This document shows positions 9,864 to 17,328 of a stretch of DNA of 20,047 bases, in pieces. Position 1 is the first letter of the stretch. Each line of letters opens with the position of its first letter. A program made the position numbers and the translations under genes. This stretch comes from Lingula anatina (taxonomy: Eukaryota > Brachiopoda > Lingulata > Lingulida > Lingulidae). The stretch covers positions 254,767 to 274,813 of the forward strand of contig NW_019775583.1 of assembly GCF_001039355.2 (NCBI RefSeq), read 5' to 3'. A model generated the notes under the pieces. It was not told the DNA's origin. It worked only from the letters and a program-made list of their open reading frames with translations, and did not search any database.

Positions 9864-12800
9864 CAGTTATAGTAAAATTGAAATGTTTCTGATTCAGGTT
9901 ACTGTCCCAAGTTTTAGAGAGGTTTGAGAGGGAAGCTGGCGGCAACCTGTTGATTGCCACCCTGTGCATGATTGAGGTGTCCAAAGGCGGGCTGCTGGAG
10001 TCTGAACTTCTAATTCTCCTGTCAGATGAAGAGAACCTCATGCCTCCATCTAGTGGGGCTGAAAAGGGTGAGATTTCTTAATGTAGAGACTGCAGGCCTT
10101 ATAAACGGATTAGGCATTTAATAACACTGTACCATGATATTTTCTAGATTGTCACAGATTTTGCTGACTATTTGCCATGGCTGAATGATATAAAGGGTTC
10201 AGTTAAAAAAAATTATTTACTGGCATGGAGTCTTATTAATATTGATAGACAATTACAGTTTACAATTATTATATGCCTTCCCTCATTTTCTTGGTACAAT
10301 ACATGCACTTAACTTTTAAGGTACTTATTTGTGTATTGCTTCATCCTGTTGTTTTTTAAAACAAAATTAAAATTTTAAAAAGAATGGAAATTATATCTCT
10401 CACTGCACATTAAAGCTGTTGCCAGTACGTTAGCGTCCAGGATAAGATTAAATTTCCATTTCTATTGGTTGTACTTTAAATTGTGTCATGGTATTCGACT
10501 CAGGTGCCAGAGATGCCCCAGAGAAACGATCAGCAGCACAGAAGGGGGCAGCTAGAGGGCAGTTGAGCTACTTCAAGTGGGCTTCAGTATACAGAGTACT
10601 GAGGCCCTTCCTCCGCCCATATGGCCAAAGTGGAGAAGGGCGACTGGATTTTTATCACAGGACACTAAGCAAGGCCATAAGACAGAAGTATATCAAGATT
10701 TTTTCCATCAATAAAACAGTAATGTGTTTTTATGCACTCTTTTTGGCATCAAAATGGTGGGATTTTTTTAGAGGGGGTTATACTGGAAATTTCTTAAAAC
10801 AGCCTTGGCTTCACTTGGCATGCCTTTGGATTTTATTGTTTAGACAACATTTTTCTTTTGTTAAATGTCACCACAAATATCTGAAGAAGGCAACAGTGGT
10901 CAAAATTATAAAATTATTTGATTCTGAAATATGAATGCAAAATGTCCATAGCAGCTGTGATTTGGCTTCTGAAAACCAATAACGGCAAAAATACTTATTA
11001 GTTTACCAGTTACTTTACAACAGTATTTTATTTTGAAATCACATTATTTTTTCAAGATACTTCAACCTTTAAACCCGATTTATTTGCCTAAGTGCTTCAA
11101 TAGTCAAACCTATTTTATTTACTCAGGTATTTCAATGGGCAATCTGAAGAGGGATGTGATACTAACACAAAGAAATTGTACAGGTGGTGGCATAGCAAAC
11201 TTGCTGACTTCTTCTTGGGTTTGGATAATATAGAACGAAAGGAAGAGGTACAGTAAACCAGGGTTCATTGCTGGACTGCAAGATTTGTTTTGTCTATATT
11301 GCAAATGTTCTTTTGTCTGTAAGTGTTATTTAAGATACAGATAAGCATGGGTGCAACGTCTGCACTGATGTCAACAGGCATCATTTGTGCTGTTCAGTCC
11401 ATAGAGATTTGCAATTTGATATCAGCGACATACTGATAAACTTTCTCAAATATTTTTTCACCATTACAACTTTATAAAATTTTGTTCTTCAAATATTTTT
11501 CTACATAACCACTTTATAAAACTTTGTTTTTCCTATAAAACTTTGACGGTCAGTGAGCTATAATTGTATACTTTGTATCAGCACAAAGTATCCTTAAATA
11601 TTGATAAAAGTTAAAGATTGTACTCTAACTCGTTATTTTTACATGTTAAATTCTGTGGTAAATTGTGGCTTTTCTTTATATCACAGGAGCTTCCCTTTCA
11701 CCTGATAGAGCTTGGAGACACCAACAGGCTGGAGAAAGTTCTACTGGATTGGGCAATGTTTGACAGGCTTTATCGTGAAGACTGGAGCGCTCAGCTTCAC
11801 ACCTACTGGAGGCAGGTGAGTGAACTGGGATGGTTTTTAATTGATTTATTCTGTCAAAATGAATTTGTACACAAAAGCAGACCTGTACATATACATGTAA
11901 TCATAGGGGTTGACTCTCTTATCTAAAAAAAAAATATCAAATCAAGTATGGCATGAAACTTGGATAAATTTTCATGTCTAAGTCACTTTACTAAGGTTCT
12001 CACAGGGCATCTACCATTTCTAAGAAATGTTTTATATTAAACTTTTTTCTTATTAATTAAAAAAATTTATTACTGTGGTTACAATTTAGCCTGATTGAAT
12101 TGATTTTTGTAAATCACAACTGGATGGCTATCCTACATAGAACTTTAATTTTGTTATTTCCATAAATTAGGGCATTGGATCCTGGCATACGTAGATTTTG
12201 TTTATTTATGTTGTTCAAGGTTGCAAAGTTGGTATTTTGTGACTGTATAATTTCCTGTAAAAAACTATATATGCAGTCATTTGGAAATTGATGTGTAATT
12301 TTCTGTTTTGTGTTTTTGTAGGTTGGTGACACAGACAGAATGAAAACTCTCTACCTGGAAGCTTTGCACAACATGGAAAATTCTCCTGATTTTGATGAGG
12401 CCCGGTTGGCTTTGAGATATGAAAAAGTTGCAAGGGTATTGTAAGTAAAAAGAATTTTTTTAATTTACATGTTTCGCATGCAGGTGTGCATGCTTGCACA
12501 GAAACCATGTCATTGTCATTTCATTATGGGACCATTCCGAATTAGAAGAGCTACGTGCTAGCTAGGCCATGACCTAAATATGGCAGAACTACATGAAAAG
12601 AAGACTGCTTAATCCTTTAATGGTCTCTCCGCCTCTCACACGCCTCCCCACACGTCGTTCCTCACCCGATTGAATTGAGCCAAGATTTAATTACTGTGCC
12701 CCTGCAGGGATGACGCATGGGGAGGCGTGTGAAAGGTGGAGAGAGCGGTCTTCCTTTCATGTAGGTCCGCCATATTTAGGTTGTGGCCTAGCTAGCACTC

Positions 12801-14606
12801 GGCTCATTCTGAATGGTCCCTATGTGCATTTTGTTCATGGAGTTGTTCCACACTGATAACGGTACTACAGTCTTTGGATCATGCACTGTGACCAACACTT
12901 ATTGACAGAATTAAAAATTATCTGAATATATTTTCGAGTAATTGAAAAGAAAAAGGACAGCAGAGATAAGCTTAATGCACATGCAGAACAAACAAATTTT
13001 AAGTGAGATTTGTTTTCAGATCTCAAGTGGGGTTCTTCGAAGAACCAAAAGCATTAGCAGAAAAGGCCATGGCTATGGAAGAGACGCTGTTGGGAAAGAG
13101 ACCAGAAAGAATGGCACGTCTGTACAATCTGATGGCTAAAGTCTGGGATGAAGGAGTAAGTTCTTTCACTTGACGATAACCATGTCATACATGTAATTAC
13201 ATTTTGATATATGATTTATACATCCTAATTTATTAGTACAGATGGAATCTCTTTTGGCATCTTTTGATCCTGCAAAGAAAAAATATCAAACCGTTTCAAA
13301 CTCCAATTTCAGGTCATAAAGAAATATGAATTTATGTACAGAAGTCAGTTACCAGACCTGAATACTTGCATCGAGTGGTATGCCAAGGCCATTGATGCCA
13401 TCAAACCCCTGGCTGTCAACTCCAAAGAACTCAAGGTACAATATTTATTTTCATTTATGATGTATGTGTGTGTGGAGGGGGGGGGCTGGAAAAAAAAAAA
13501 CACACTGAAAATTTGTTCGGAGATCCTTGGACCTTACTGTTTCCACTTTACAGCTCTTTTTTCTCTACCATTGGCTCATAATGGGATCAGACTTGTTGAA
13601 ATTTTTTTGGGACTTGACACAAATTTCTGATTTCAGTCCAAGTGGGCATCTGACATGTCTCGGATCACGTTTCACCTGTCTGGGTGGTCCCTGCGTGGCG
13701 GTAACACCCAGCGTAGTGCACAGGCAGCATTGACGGATGGGAAGGAATATATTAAAGCTGCACAACAGGTCTTTGAGGAGGTAAAATTACATAAATTATG
13801 AGGATTCTTATGCAAATTGCTTGTTAGTTATTAATCTAGAGTGTGAAAAGGAGGAACAGTTACAATAGATTATGATTGAAATTTGAAGGGTTTTTTTTTT
13901 ACAGGATCACTTCTAGCAACTGTTGAAATAATGTTTTGAAATTATTCATTTTAAAGTATTTTGTCACTTTTGAGTAGATCATATTTATTTATTTATTTTT
14001 GCACAATTTCATTCTAAGAATACTATGACCTTACAAATGGATATATGCACCAAAAAAGTAATACATTTTTATTTTTGTCTTTTATAAGCTTAATGACATT
14101 GGGATGCTTGCTGAGACAACTATGACTGAAGGATTGTTATGTCAAAGCGCTGTGCCTGAACAGCTCAAGGTACTTATTTCCATACAAAATTGACAAGTGG
14201 GTTAACAAGAGTTGACTCTCTGTAAACAGGGGAGACGTAGCAGCTAAAGTGAAGGGTTACTTTTTCACATTTGATTCCATTTTGTATCCATCACTTGTAA
14301 GAATCATATTTAATTAAACTATTTCCTTTTCAGCTTTATGAAAAGGCCAAAACAATGTGTTACCAGGTCTATGGAGAAAAGTGCATTTTGGCTTCTCGGA
14401 TCATGACAAATACAGGCATTCATTATGAAGAGCTGCGAGATTACCTGAAAGCCTACGACTGTTTTAAGAAACAGGCGTACCTTTGTGTGGAGATCTATGG
14501 CCCCAAACATCCCATGACCGTGCGGTCAATGAACACAATCAGAGAACCAATGTACAGACGTATTGGGGCTCAGTTAGGGGACCCTCCTCCACCTCCAGCA
14601 GAGTAA
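2489..14606 (+). CDS. Nephrocystin-3-like DUF4062-NACHT/STAND-TPR protein, 22 coding exons, 1059 aa
   Basis: Coding exons: 2489-2758, 3213-3281, 3665-3771, 4541-4674, 4924-5069, 6015-6107, 6386-6544, 7116-7252, 7524-7635, 8194-8304, 8750-8923, 9343-9530, 9898-10067, 10504-10687, 11127-11247, 11687-11815, 12322-12440, 13020-13155, 13313-13435, 13637-13780, 14089-14169, 14334-14606. All introns are GT..AG; 14 of 21 are phase 0. Domains: acylation-type N-terminus (1-6), DUF4062 (about 69-150), NACHT-type P-loop NTPase (Walker A 344-351, Walker B 437-446), helical/winged-helix linker (about 505-768), degenerate TPRs (about 769-1035), proline-rich tail. Family knowledge: STAND ATPases switch between ADP and ATP states, and nephrocystin-3 acts in cilia. 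Ciliary or signalling function here is inference. The protein is shorter than vertebrate nephrocystin-3 (about 1330 aa) with fewer clear TPRs, so it may be a paralogous family (compare TPR protein DDB_G0287407-like). The start is chosen because ATG lies 8 nt after a strong acceptor and begins MGCGAS. Exon chain is confident, exact orthology is not. Confidence 0.92.
3213..3281 (+). CDS. Exon 2, residues 91-113: DUF4062 core
   Basis: Acceptor ctttacag. Encodes VFPDLRVWCQERRLHLVECD then LRW, the second DUF4062 strand. Donor TGG|gttagt is weaker than its neighbours. Phase 0 to an exon beginning GVPKNT, giving the family-typical DLRWGVP junction. Confidence 0.93.
3305..3373 (+). repeat. (GT)n-type imperfect microsatellite
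   Basis: A TG-rich run with CG/CA interruptions just 23 bp downstream of the exon 2 donor. GT repeats of this kind can act as intronic splicing modulators; no evidence for that here beyond position. Confidence 0.9.
3487..3649. repeat. Compound trinucleotide microsatellite (AAC/AAT/ATG ... ATT)
   Basis: AAC and AAT units (to 3550), then ATG-type units, then about 17 ATT units (3598-3649). The AAT and ATT blocks are mutually complementary. The tract ends only 15 bp before exon 3. Confidence 0.93.
3665..3771 (+). CDS. Exon 3, residues 114-149: DUF4062
   Basis: Acceptor atatattag follows directly on a long ATT microsatellite and lacks a real polypyrimidine tract. Encodes GVPKNTSNELVLRTCLEEID and the following RCVKENTMPYFINML. 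Donor CAG|gtgagt, phase 2. Confidence 0.93.
4081..4108 (+). repeat. 14-bp tandem duplication
   Basis: Two perfect copies of GAAATTATAATTTT, back to back, in the intron between exons 3 and 4. Confidence 0.9.
4289..4519. mobile_element. MITE-like element with 13-bp terminal inverted repeats
   Basis: ACCTCTGCCAAGG at 4289-4301 pairs with CCTTAGCAGAGGT at 4481-4493 (12 of 13 bases). The interior contains ACATAACTCAAAAAGTTATGG and TTTTGATGAAATTTTCA, sequence I recall as a dispersed repeat in many invertebrate genomes (recollection, not checked). Similarity to that repeat seems to continue past the right TIR through CTCTCGGAGCGC to about 4519. It encodes no transposase, so it is non-autonomous. 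It ends about 20 bp before the exon 4 acceptor. Confidence 0.7.
4541..4674 (+). CDS. Exon 4, residues 149-194: end of DUF4062
   Basis: Acceptor ttattctcag comes shortly after the right end of a MITE-like element. Encodes SERVGWVVKDGDVPSN and LSVTEMEIVHAAYKRINPN. Donor gtaagt, phase 1. Confidence 0.93.
4924..5069 (+). CDS. Exon 5, residues 194-242
   Basis: Acceptor is a T-run, then aatttcag. Encodes a segment beginning SIFMLRDTSFLQTMP followed by a charged helix (HAKRFLDDSDDQAKHHQQK) and KIQERFP. Donor CCA|gtaagt, phase 0. Reading through the donor stays open to 5240. Confidence 0.92.
6015..6107 (+). CDS. Exon 6, residues 243-273
   Basis: Acceptor ttttttcag. Encodes AERVLVYSAEYVGPDEKGKP and RLKVSDTFKER, a linker between DUF4062 and the ATPase that looks family-like. 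Donor AGG|gtaagt. 31 codons, symmetric phase 0. Confidence 0.92.
6386..6544 (+). CDS. Exon 7, residues 274-326: helical lead-in to the ATPase
   Basis: Acceptor ttcttcag. Encodes VEDFFKERISEQYP, a charged helix, then EIVLGRDALVDQ. The GRD..V motif typically precedes the P-loop in NACHT/STAND proteins. Donor CAG|gtgaga, phase 0. Confidence 0.93.
6881..6898 (+). repeat. Short (AAT)n tract
   Basis: About six AAT/TAA units in the intron between exons 7 and 8. Confidence 0.85.
7116..7252 (+). CDS. Exon 8, residues 327-372: Walker A
   Basis: Acceptor gacccag. Encodes IIQYVAEGERDVPLLVLGEP and GSGKSSVMARVADI. The P-loop GEPGSGKS (344-351) is intact, with Lys350 and Ser351 as expected nucleotide contacts. 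Donor gtaagt, phase 2. Confidence 0.95.
7524..7635 (+). CDS. Exon 9, residues 372-409: NTPase core
   Basis: Acceptor ttttttccag. A run of four glycines (GGGGQQWH) spans the exon 8/9 junction, then FYHFVGAVPGSTDAEP and the helix MIHRLLKELGVIT. FxHFVG followed by PGSTD is typical of the DUF4062-NACHT family. Donor gtaagt, phase 0. Confidence 0.94.
8194..8304 (+). CDS. Exon 10, residues 410-446: Walker B
   Basis: Acceptor ttttctcag. Encodes DDSQLPKDLESASQLCFSIL, then the hydrophobic strand PVVILIDALNQ. The Walker B Asp is residue 441. Donor CAG|gtacga, phase 0. Confidence 0.95.
8750..8923 (+). CDS. Exon 11, residues 447-504: NTPase, sensor region
   Basis: Acceptor ttataacag. Opens with MDDDDPALNMLFVPPKLSPN, then VRCVFSMIPGTPQHKAL. 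This matches the strand after Walker B in which a Ser/Thr sits in the sensor-1 position. Ends in VQPLDMKARE. Donor GAG|gtgagt, phase 0. Confidence 0.94.
9343..9530 (+). CDS. Exon 12, residues 505-567: helical subdomain
   Basis: Acceptor taattttag. Encodes EIVQTFFSTYNKQLDPSQF and the motif NNPLWLSIALEELRVHG. NPLWL is a recognisable lid/helical-domain signature of NACHT/STAND ATPases. Donor gtgggt, phase 2. Confidence 0.93.
9835..9863 (+). repeat. 29-nt poly-T run next to the exon 13 acceptor
   Basis: An uninterrupted T run ends directly in CAG (9864-9866), giving an acceptor-like site about 30 nt upstream of the acceptor used for exon 13. The run is likely length-variable. Confidence 0.93.
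9898..10067 (+). CDS. Exon 13, residues 567-624: winged-helix-like segment
   Basis: Acceptor tgattcag at 9897, about 30 nt downstream of a T29-CAG decoy. Encodes LLSQVLERFEREAGGNLLIA and a winged-helix-like stretch SKGGLLESELLILL. Donor AAGG|gtgaga, phase 1. Confidence 0.92.
10504..10687 (+). CDS. Exon 14, residues 624-685: linker
   Basis: Acceptor attcgactcag. A basic Ala/Lys/Arg-rich insert (residues about 625-643) precedes LSYFKWASVYRVLRPFLRP and LDFYHRTLSKAIRQ. The donor gtatat is weak. Read-through stays open for 82 more codons to 10934. Phase 2. Confidence 0.9.
11127..11247 (+). CDS. Exon 15, residues 685-725
   Basis: Acceptor tttactcag. Encodes YFNGQSEEGCDTNTKKLYRW and WHSKLADFFLGLDN. 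The aromatic W-H-x-x-L-A-x-F-F helix resembles the end of the STAND linker in this family. Donor GAG|gtacag, phase 0. Confidence 0.9.
11446..11531 (+). repeat. 43-bp tandem duplication
   Basis: Two adjacent 43-bp copies (11446-11488 and 11489-11531) share TCAAATATTTTT, ACTTTATAAAA and TTTTGTT blocks. A partial third copy of the TATAAAACTTTG portion follows. In the intron between exons 15 and 16. Confidence 0.8.
11687..11815 (+). CDS. Exon 16, residues 726-768: start of the helical repeat region
   Basis: Acceptor tatatcacag. Encodes ELPFHLIELGDTNRLEKVLL followed by DWAMFDRLYREDW. 'LPxHLxxLGDxxRLxxxLxDxxxFxxLY' is the characteristic transition from NACHT linker to repeats. Donor CAG|gtgagt, phase 0. 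Confidence 0.94.
12322..12440 (+). CDS. Exon 17, residues 769-808: TPR-like
   Basis: Acceptor gtttttgtag. Encodes VGDTDRMKTLYLEALHNM and FDEARLALRYEKVARVL, the first helices of a degenerate TPR pair. Donor gtaagt, phase 2. The following intron hosts a 293-bp foldback element. Confidence 0.92.
12528..12820. mobile_element. 293-bp foldback (long-TIR) MITE in intron 17
   Basis: The element starts GGGACCATTC and ends GAATGGTCCC and is nearly palindromic throughout. The arms of about 110-130 nt share GTGCTAGCTAGGCCA, CCTAAATATGGC, CTACATGAAA and CACACGCCTCCCCA with their reverse complements, leaving a short central loop (about 12668-12706). TAT flanks both ends (12525-12527, 12821-12823), consistent with a 3-bp target-site duplication. 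No transposase, so non-autonomous. Superfamily not assigned. Confidence 0.88.
13020..13155 (+). CDS. Exon 18, residues 808-853: TPR-like
   Basis: Acceptor ttgttttcag. Encodes SQVGFFEEPKALAEKAMAM and LYNLMAKVWDEG. The A-L-A-E-K-A pattern fits TPR helix B. Donor GGA|gtaagt, phase 0. Confidence 0.92.
13313..13435 (+). CDS. Exon 19, residues 854-894: TPR-like
   Basis: Acceptor ccaatttcag. Encodes YEFMYRSQLPDLNTCIEWY and AKAIDAIKPLAVNS. The W-Y-x-K-A-I pattern suggests another degenerate TPR. Donor AAG|gtacaa, phase 0. Confidence 0.92.
13637..13780 (+). CDS. Exon 20, residues 895-942
   Basis: Acceptor ctgatttcag. Encodes SKWASDMSRITFHLSGWSL, a G/N/Q-rich turn, and YIKAAQQVFEE. Helical, with no confident domain name. 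Donor GAG|gtaaaa, phase 0. Confidence 0.92.
14089..14169 (+). CDS. Exon 21, residues 943-969
   Basis: The acceptor tttataag is a less common AAG type. Encodes LNDIGMLAETTMTEGLLCQS and AVPEQLK. The smallest 3' exon at 27 codons, symmetric phase 0, so skipping it would keep frame. Donor AAG|gtactt. Confidence 0.9.
14334..14606 (+). CDS. Exon 22 (terminal), residues 970-1059: TPR_12-like repeats and proline tail
   Basis: Acceptor tccttttcag. The best TPR match lies here: LYEKAKTMCYQVYGEK, then RIMTNTGIHYEELRDYLKAY and QAYLCVEIYGPKHPMTVRS. The Y-G-x-x-H/C-x-x spacing resembles kinesin-light-chain/TPR_12 repeats. The tail is GDPPPPPAE, then TAA at 14604-14606. Confidence 0.94.
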   Translation, partial: LYEKAKTMCYQVYGEKCILASRIMTNTGIHYEELRDYLKAYDCFKKQAYLCVEIYGPKHPMTVRSMNTIREPMYRRIGAQLGDPPPPPAE

Positions 14607-14652
14607 AACTATTTGTGTGCAGTTAAGAAACCCTACAGTACCTCCAGTATTA

Positions 14653-14658
14653 AATAAA
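14653..14658 (+). terminator. Proximal polyadenylation signal AATAAA
   Basis: A canonical AATAAA lies 47 nt after the main gene's stop codon, followed by a T-rich stretch. It would give a very short 3' UTR. A further AATAAA is at 16682-16687, so longer isoforms are possible. Confidence 0.5.
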
Positions 14659-17102
14659 ACCATTGATTCTTTCAATGCTCCATTTTATAAATCAGTATAG
14701 AAATACATTACTTTCGGATATTACACCCTAAACTCAAATGAGAAAAAAAATGAAGTTATGATTGAGATTTTATTTTAGAAATGCAGAAATTTTGAAAGAT
14801 TGATGATTGACATTGGCTAGATGTTATATACATGTCTGAGTGTCTCACATCTCCTCCACCAGAATATAGTTGGGATAATTTCATCCAGTCCACTGGATTG
14901 AAATGGTTTAAAAACCAAACACCTTCATGTTCTGCTGTTACAAACATCTAGTATGCACATGTGGTTGTGATATTGTGTGGTTATTAACTTAAGTTGTATG
15001 AAAATACTGTGATAATTCAGTAAAAGTGTTGTTATGTCAGGGTATTTTAATAGGAATTAGCCACTTTTAAGCAACTGTGTAGACTTACGTTTTATATAAC
15101 AAAGTATGTTGTTATATAAACAAAGGTTTATTGATTTTTTTCTCTGTCTTGGGTAATTTTTGATAAGAACTTCGTGTACCTTACACATGTATGCATCTTA
15201 CATACGTCACATTCCGTCCTACCAAACATTTAATATCCAACTTAAAGTGAAAACTACCTGTGAAAAAAAATGCAAATGATTCGGGTAAATGGGACAAGGA
15301 TTCCTTTTGCTCTGCATACTTTTTAATGGTTACTTGTATCACATGATATGAATGATGCATAATTCGTTTTTGTTTTTTTTTTCTTCATTTATATTTTTGA
15401 TGAGGATCGACTGCTGTTAGTGGGAAAGGCAGTGACAGAGCCTCCCTTTTTGCTTTTGGCCAATGATTAATTTGTCTCAATATTGCAATTTGAGGGCAAA
15501 CATTTGTCAGTCTTTTTAATTATAAAGCATTTGTAAATTTTATTTGAGTGATACTTTTATGATATAAGTCATTTAACCCCTTTGTCACATGGCAGCACTT
15601 GACTGCATTACTTTAGGCAGAGACTTTCAGAGAAATGTTAACATCTTTTCCACTCTGTTGAACTGCCAATTATTTTTCTAGAAATATATATGTATTTTAA
15701 TGTATATAATCATGTAAAATGTGTTACTGTGATACAAACGCAATACATGGAATTTTTTTCTTCCATATTTCGTAAGCAGGAAAACTTTGTTGTTTAAATT
15801 GCAAGTTGTGGTTATGCTTTATGTGAATTTTTAAAAATTATTATTTCACAAATGTTAAGCAACAAATTACCTCCAAAAACTGCAATTAGAAAGTGGATTT
15901 ATTTCTTTGAGGTTGTTAAATCCAAGCAATTGCATAAGTCATTCCAAAGGTATTATGAGGTTAAATACAGGTACATACACAACCGTTGTATAGATAAGCT
16001 TTGTGGGTGGTTTTTAATAATTGTTGTTGATCTTAATGTTATTTTGTAAGAAAATGTTGTTATTCACATTTCAAGGAATTTAAAACAACTGGTGATGAAG
16101 GTGGATAGGTTTTGTCTGCCTTGGATTTTTTTTTCTTTTTTTTTTTTGGTGACCATAATATCTCAAAAAAAGTTCTTCACAAATTTTGATGAACTTTTGA
16201 GATGCAGTTATTTAGGAGGGATAAGAAGGGATTCCCATTTAAACTAATTCAGGGTCTTTGAATATTTTTTACATTATTTGTATAGACTGTAGCAGATGTG
16301 CTGTCTGGTTTGTTAGACTTAAATAACCATGTATAATTCAGCGATTGTGTATCGTAGAGACCATCGACTGGTTTGAAACTTCATTGTATTTCACAATAAT
16401 AGTTTCCCTCTCTGTCCTCTATGACATATAACATTTTGACAACATTCACTTTTCCTGAAACTGAGAATTTATTCAAGCAAGCTCCACAAATAGTTATAAG
16501 AATTTTCAGTCTTGTGCATCAGAAAGCAGAAAGTAATCTTAAATTATCAAAGTATAGGTTAATGTCATATGTTTCAAAATTCTTATATTTTTGTTCATTT
16601 ATCCGTCCATTCCACATCTTTATCTTTATATTATGAGTGGTGAACTCTTCACATTCATGTGTATTCGGATGATGTATTCTTAATAAAAGATATTGCAATG
16701 CCAAAGAAGCATTATTTGTTTCCAAATATTATATGGTTATAACTAGATTCATTTAACAGCTTGTCTAATAATACAGATAATGGTTGTCTAACCCTTTTGC
16801 TAATATGCACTTTATATGTAATAGCAATCCAATTAACACAAAATAGATCTAACACTGAAATCACTTCATACGCATGAAACATTTTATAATAAATCAAATG
16901 TAAACTGCAACTTGTTACTAAAATCACAATAAATACAAGCATATTGCTAATAAACTCAAACTGATAACCAAAGCAGAAACTAAATAGTAATAATAAAGTA
17001 ACATGTCCAGTTCTCAACATTTAAGCTTTTGTTCAACGTCAACTCTAACACTAAACTCATCCGTTTAATTCCAAACAATAAGTAACCTCAAAATTGGCCT
17101 TT

Positions 17103-17108
17103 TTTATT
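17103..17108 (-). terminator. Minus-strand AATAAA polyadenylation signal
   Basis: TTTATT on the plus strand reads AATAAA on the minus strand, 125 nt beyond the stop of the candidate distal terminal exon at 17233-17328. Weak evidence on its own in AT-rich DNA. Confidence 0.3.
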
Positions 17109-17232
17109 TAATAAACAGTCAAAAATATTTTAAAGAAGAATTAAGAGGACAACCTGTATTTAGAGTTGGCGATAAACAAAGTGATTTCATTATGCCTGTG
17201 CTGAGCAATCATTTCACTGGTCAAGTAGATTC

Positions 17233-17328
17233 TTAGTCTCTGCTTGGTGTATCAATAATATGAATGCCCAGCCCAGCTCCACTTAATACTTGATCTTCTG
17301 TTTCTTTTCTTCCAAGGAAGTAGCTGTT
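17233..17328 (-). CDS. Candidate distal terminal exon of a minus-strand gene
   Basis: On the minus strand the acceptor ttttctttag precedes 31 codons ending in TAA. They start NSYFLGRKETEDQVLSGAG and end GIHIIDTPSRD. The block is less AT-rich than its surroundings. Protein not recognised. The frame depends on the unknown upstream exon. If it joins the same phase-2 exon as 18774-18843, the product would instead end early in a short Lys-rich tail (ATSLEEKKQKIKY). Low certainty. Confidence 0.3.
   Translation of the reverse strand, partial: NSYFLGRKETEDQVLSGAGLGIHIIDTPSRD

Larger units (their letters stand above)
14607..17232. other. 3' UTR and/or intergenic, AT-rich
   Basis: No convincing coding sequence on either strand. 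It holds the proximal AATAAA, a Pumilio-type TGTATATA at 15701-15708, T-runs near 16128-16147, and an AATAAA at 16682-16687. On the minus strand an AATAAA lies at 17103-17108. The 3' ends of the main gene and a minus-strand gene would converge here. Confidence 0.5.

Noticed and set aside
15852-16049. 65-codon plus-strand frame downstream of the main gene
   Set aside because: AT-rich, no splice context, no recognisable motif. Treated as 3' UTR/intergenic.
16155-16205. Similarity of TCTCAAAAAAAG...TTTTGATGAA to the MITE at 4289-4519
   Set aside because: Only a short stretch is alike and no terminal repeats are found. Too weak to call a second copy.
16712-17020. 102-codon minus-strand frame with hydrophobic stretches
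   Set aside because: Phe/Ile/Leu-rich because the DNA is AT-rich; no start context or domain. Probably chance.
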